Positions 61,433-64,000 of a DNA stretch of 64,000 nt are shown here, one piece after another. Within the stretch, counting starts at the first letter, position 1; each line of letters opens with the position of its first letter. Source of the DNA: Maribellus sp. CM-23 (lineage in GTDB: Bacteria; Bacteroidota; Bacteroidia; Bacteroidales; Prolixibacteraceae); contig NZ_JADWYJ010000003.1 of assembly GCF_021354595.1 (NCBI RefSeq), positions 620,001 through 684,000 on the forward strand, read 5' to 3'. The notes under the pieces are model-generated. The model did not search any database. It saw only the letters and a program-made list of their open reading frames with translations, and had not been told where the DNA came from. The translations under genes were made by a program, and so were the position numbers.

Positions 61433-61942
61433 ATGGCTGAAATCATTTTTATAACAGGCGGGCAACGCTCGGGAAAAAGCCGCTACGCACAAAGCCTGGC
61501 CGAACAACTTTCGGATGCCCCGGTTTACCTGGCAACCGCTCATATCTGGGACAACGACTTTCAGAAGCGGGTGGATCGTCATAAATCGGACCGAGGAGAG
61601 CAGTGGACCACGCTCGAAGAAGAAGTAAACATCAGTAAATTGGAGCTTACCGGAAAGGTAGTGCTGGTGGATTGCATCACGCTGTGGCTCACCAATATTT
61701 TTTACCAAAACAACAGCGATGTAGACCTCAGTCTGGCGCAGGCAAAAAACGAATGGAACGCGTTTATCCAACAGTATTTTACCGCCATTGTTGTAAGCAA
61801 CGAACTGGGAATGGGGGTTCATCCCGAAAATGAACTGGCCCGGAAATTTGCCGACCTGCAAGGCTGGATGAACCAATACATTGCCTCACTGGCCAACGAA
61901 GTAGTTCTGATGGTTTCAGGAATACCGGTAAAAATAAAATGA
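61433..61942 (+). CDS. cobU: Adenosylcobinamide kinase / guanylyltransferase
   Basis: A 169-residue bifunctional enzyme (CobU/CobP) that phosphorylates adenosylcobinamide and adds GMP. The ATG at 61433 is preferred to the TTG at 61424. The P-loop is 'FITGGQRSGKSRYAQSLAEQ', the guanylylated His is in 'RVDRHKSDRGEQW', and 'VVLVDCITLWLTNIFYQ' and 'VVSNELGMGVHPENELARKF' match family motifs. It begins the lower-ligand assembly part of salvage with CobT and CobS. Confidence 0.92.
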   Translation: MAEIIFITGGQRSGKSRYAQSLAEQLSDAPVYLATAHIWDNDFQKRVDRHKSDRGEQWTTLEEEVNISKLELTGKVVLVDCITLWLTNIFYQNNSDVDLSLAQAKNEWNAFIQQYFTAIVVSNELGMGVHPENELARKFADLQGWMNQYIASLANEVVLMVSGIPVKIK

Positions 61943-62093
61943 ATATCGAATGATGATTAACGATTTCAGATTTCAGCAGGAATATGCAGTAGGCAAAAAA
62001 CAACAGGCAGAATGTACTGTGTTCTAAGTGCCTGTTGTGGTTCAAAATTAATTCGCGAAATCTGCGAGAAACAAAAATAAAAAACCAATAACA

Positions 62094-63098
62094 ATGACAA
62101 TTAAAGAACAACTTCAACACAAAATAAACAACAAAACCAAACCTCTTGGATCGCTGGGCTTATTGGAAGAACTGGCTTTACAAATAGGGGAGGTGCAGAA
62201 TACTTTATCGCCAAAAATTGAAAAACCTGCGCACCTGGTTTTTGCTGCCGACCATGGTTTGGCCGACGAGGGAATCAGTCCGTATCCAAAAGACGTTACC
62301 TGGCAAATGGTGATGAATTTTTGCGGAGGTGGCGCAGCAATTAATGTGTTTTGTAATCAGAACGACATTAGCCTGAAGGTGTACGATGTTGGTGTAGACT
62401 ACGATTTCCCGGCCGAATTGCCCATTGAGAAAACTAAAGTGGCCTACGGAAGCCGTAACATGAGAGTTGAACCTGCCATGACACCGGAAGAATGCCGCGC
62501 CGCAATGAAAGCAGGTGCTGATGCAGTCCGGAAAGAGGCAGAGAACGGAAGTAACACCATTGCTTGTGGCGAAATGGGAATTGGAAACACTTCGGCATCG
62601 TCGCTGTTAATGCACCGGTTTATCGGAGGCACTATTGAAGAGTGTACCGGGCCGGGGGCAGGATTAAATAACAGCCAGGTTCAGCATAAAATTAATGTGC
62701 TGAAAGAAGTTGCCGGAAAGTATAACCCGGAAACTCCGGAAGAAATTCTTGCTACATTTGGCGGAATTGAGATTGCCGCAATGGTGGGGGCATATCTGGA
62801 AGCTAAAAAGCAAAATATGCTGATACTGATTGATGGTTTTATTTCTACGGCCGCAGTAATTACGGCTATTCAAATGGATGCTTCGGTTAAAAACAATTGT
62901 ATTTTCTGTCACAGTTCCGATGAAAAAGGACACAAAATAATGCTGGAGTATTTGGGTGTGAAACCATTGCTGCATCTGGGAATGCGTTTGGGTGAGGGAA
63001 CAGGCGCCGCAGTTGCCATGCCACTGGTGAAATCGGCTGTAAACTTTTTAAACCAAATGAGCAGCATGGAAGATGCGGGCGTTTCTAATAAAGAATAG
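62094..63098 (+). CDS. cobT: Nicotinate-nucleotide--dimethylbenzimidazole phosphoribosyltransferase
   Basis: A 334-residue enzyme that activates the lower-ligand base to its alpha-ribotide. Typical motifs: 'KTKPLGSLGLLEELALQIGE', 'HLVFAADHGLADEGISPYPK', 'NTIACGEMGIGNTSASS' and 'LHLGMRLGEGTGAAVAMPLV', which contains the catalytic Glu. Length is normal. It lies 151 bp after cobU in the same direction and is followed by a repeat-bearing spacer before cobS. Confidence 0.95.
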   Translation: MTIKEQLQHKINNKTKPLGSLGLLEELALQIGEVQNTLSPKIEKPAHLVFAADHGLADEGISPYPKDVTWQMVMNFCGGGAAINVFCNQNDISLKVYDVGVDYDFPAELPIEKTKVAYGSRNMRVEPAMTPEECRAAMKAGADAVRKEAENGSNTIACGEMGIGNTSASSLLMHRFIGGTIEECTGPGAGLNNSQVQHKINVLKEVAGKYNPETPEEILATFGGIEIAAMVGAYLEAKKQNMLILIDGFISTAAVITAIQMDASVKNNCIFCHSSDEKGHKIMLEYLGVKPLLHLGMRLGEGTGAAVAMPLVKSAVNFLNQMSSMEDAGVSNKE

Positions 63099-63189
63099 GC
63101 GGTGTTGTATTAAATAAAACAACCTGCAAAACGGGGCCGGACTGGTGCAAATAAGCAAAGACATTTTACAAATAGACACAGGGTTTATT

Positions 63190-63346
63190 CGATGGAGCAT
63201 CTTGATTGTTCAAAAGAGCATTCTAATTTATCGATAAAGCATCTTGGTTGTTCAAAAGAGCATTCTGATTCATCGATAGAGCATCTTGGTTGTTCGAAAG
63301 AGCATTCTGATTCATCGATAAAGCATCCTGACCGACCGAAAAAGTA
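63190..63346 (+). repeat. 42-bp tandem repeat array, three full units and one degenerate
   Basis: Units start at 63190, 63232 and 63274, each 42 bp, and a partial degenerate fourth at 63316. Each unit is itself two diverged 21-bp halves sharing AGCAT. The array lacks unique spacers, so it is not CRISPR. Because 42 is divisible by three it keeps a reading frame open (see the ORF at 63192). Confidence 0.85.
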
Positions 63347-63347
63347 G
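63192..63347 (+). CDS. Possible small repeat protein of 51 residues
   Basis: ATG at 63192 to TAG at 63345-63347. The product has 14-residue repeats of the type 'KHLGCSKEHSDSSI', with regularly spaced His and Cys residues (HLxCS and EHS motifs). The differences between units are mostly amino-acid changing, so purifying selection is not evident, and no signal or known domain is visible. It may be only a by-product of the tandem repeat. It would be translated between cobT and cobS. Confidence 0.25.
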   Translation: MEHLDCSKEHSNLSIKHLGCSKEHSDSSIEHLGCSKEHSDSSIKHPDRPKK

Positions 63348-63626
63348 TTGAAATAAACAAATAGGTTTCTGTATATTAGAAAATGACAGAAGACACAGCA
63401 GGGAGATGATTAACTTTAAAAAAAATTACAAAGTAAGTTCAAATAAACAGGAATTAGTAAGACAAACGGGGTACACATGGAAGCTTTTGGAGATTGCAGA
63501 TAACAAGCAATTCGCCGTATAAATTGTAAAAATAACCATGGTAAAAATAGCATGTACAAAAATGATCATATAGCAGCATGCCTGTCTTGTATCAAGTATC
63601 CGGAATCCTGTATCTAAATTCAGAAA

Positions 63627-64000
63627 ATGAAAAACGAATTTAAAATATTTCTGACAGCGCTGATGTTTTATTCGCGGGTTCCCGTAGGCAACATTGTTGG
63701 ATGGAACGAGGAAATGCTGAATAAAGCAACCCGCTACTTTCCGCTGGTAGGATGGTTGGTGGGAGCTTTTGGAGCGTTAATCTTTTGGGCGCTGTCGGTG
63801 TTTCTCCCGTTATCTTTGGCGGTTTTACTAAGCATAGTGGCAACAATTCTGTTTACGGGTGCTTTTCACGAAGATGGTTTTGCTGATTTCTGCGACGGCT
63901 TTGGTGGCGGCTACACTCCCGAACGCATCCTCGAAATAATGAAGGACTCACGTATCGGCACGTACGGAACCATCGGTTTGTTGATGATGCTGGCCACAAA
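63627..64000 (+). CDS. cobS: Adenosylcobinamide-GDP ribazoletransferase (partial, cut by right edge)
   Basis: The frame opens with ATG at 63627 and remains open for 124 codons to the window end. It begins 'MKNEFKIFLTALMFYSRVPV' and includes 'ATRYFPLVGWLVGAFGALIF', a typical membrane helix, and the family motif 'GAFHEDGFADFCDGFGGGYT' followed by 'EIMKDSRIGTYGTIGLLMML'. CobS joins adenosylcobinamide-GDP with alpha-ribazole in the membrane, finishing cobalamin assembly with CobU and CobT. Confidence 0.93.
   Translation, partial: MKNEFKIFLTALMFYSRVPVGNIVGWNEEMLNKATRYFPLVGWLVGAFGALIFWALSVFLPLSLAVLLSIVATILFTGAFHEDGFADFCDGFGGGYTPERILEIMKDSRIGTYGTIGLLMMLAT

Larger units (their letters stand above)
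63099..63626. other. Spacer between cobT and cobS with a 42-bp tandem repeat
   Basis: No conventional gene. The main content is the tandem repeat array at 63190-63346, described separately, which encloses a 51-codon frame. The rest (63348-63626) is AT-rich leader of cobS with no riboswitch recognised. Confidence 0.5.

Noticed and set aside
61358..61876. Reverse frame of 172 codons opposite cobU
   Set aside because: Overlaps the clear CobU P-loop gene and the hairpin leader; no supporting motif.
63190..63346. Possible CRISPR array
   Set aside because: The 42-bp units are directly adjacent with no unique spacers and there are no cas genes, so it is a plain tandem repeat.

Overview
The window looks like a chromosome segment of a Bacteroidota bacterium, probably a free-living or marine member of the Bacteroidales/Marinilabiliales group; the family is inference. 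Direct reasons are a SusC/SusD pair, a hybrid two-component regulator, BACON, DUF1735 and DUF4625 lipoproteins, promoters of the Bacteroidota form (TTG, about 21 bp, TAnnTTTG), and few Shine-Dalgarno sites.

Layout. 1-1.4 kb: a PQQ-type beta-propeller lipoprotein (cut by the left edge) diverges from a DUF3365 haem lipoprotein. 1.8-34.5 kb: a large polysaccharide utilisation locus. A GH99-like enzyme and a reverse-strand hybrid two-component regulator come first. An operon follows with an IPT/NHL lipoprotein, SusC, SusD, a DUF1735 lipoprotein and a BACON/discoidin lipoprotein. Then come a forward run of degradative enzymes: GH20, GH99/71-like, GH106, an esterase, GH78, a second GH20, a GH99-like gene broken by an in-frame TAA, a sulfatase, a double DUF1080 protein and a Tat-exported Gfo/Idh/MocA oxidoreductase. 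The set points to a sulfated glycan with N-acetylhexosamine and rhamnose, and the last two genes suggest an added 3-keto (oxidative) route.

34.7-39.0 kb: a metal-uptake cassette with a Fur/Zur-family repressor under a palindromic operator, a small Cys/His protein, a TonB receptor and two DUF4625 lipoproteins. 39.1-55.7 kb: housekeeping and signalling genes, including a RibD-like reductase, PAP2 phosphatase, tspO-photolyase, a LytS kinase/pseudokinase/LytTR regulator cluster, a class IV aminotransferase, a YqhD-type dehydrogenase, a GreA/B-like protein, truA inside repeat-rich flanks, and a VIT1/CCC1 transporter.

56.0-64.0 kb: a corrinoid uptake and salvage region. Two closely similar cobalamin riboswitches each precede an operon (btuF-cobO and btuB-btuG-like), followed by cobU, cobT and a cobS cut by the right edge. 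The most noteworthy non-coding signals are the duplicated riboswitch leaders that appear to trap the start codon by pairing with codons 2-3, palindromic mini-repeats placed inside those riboswitches, a 42-bp tandem repeat with a 51-codon reading frame between cobT and cobS, and a 53-bp element repeated on both sides of the SusCD operon. No tRNA, rRNA, insertion sequence or CRISPR array was seen.
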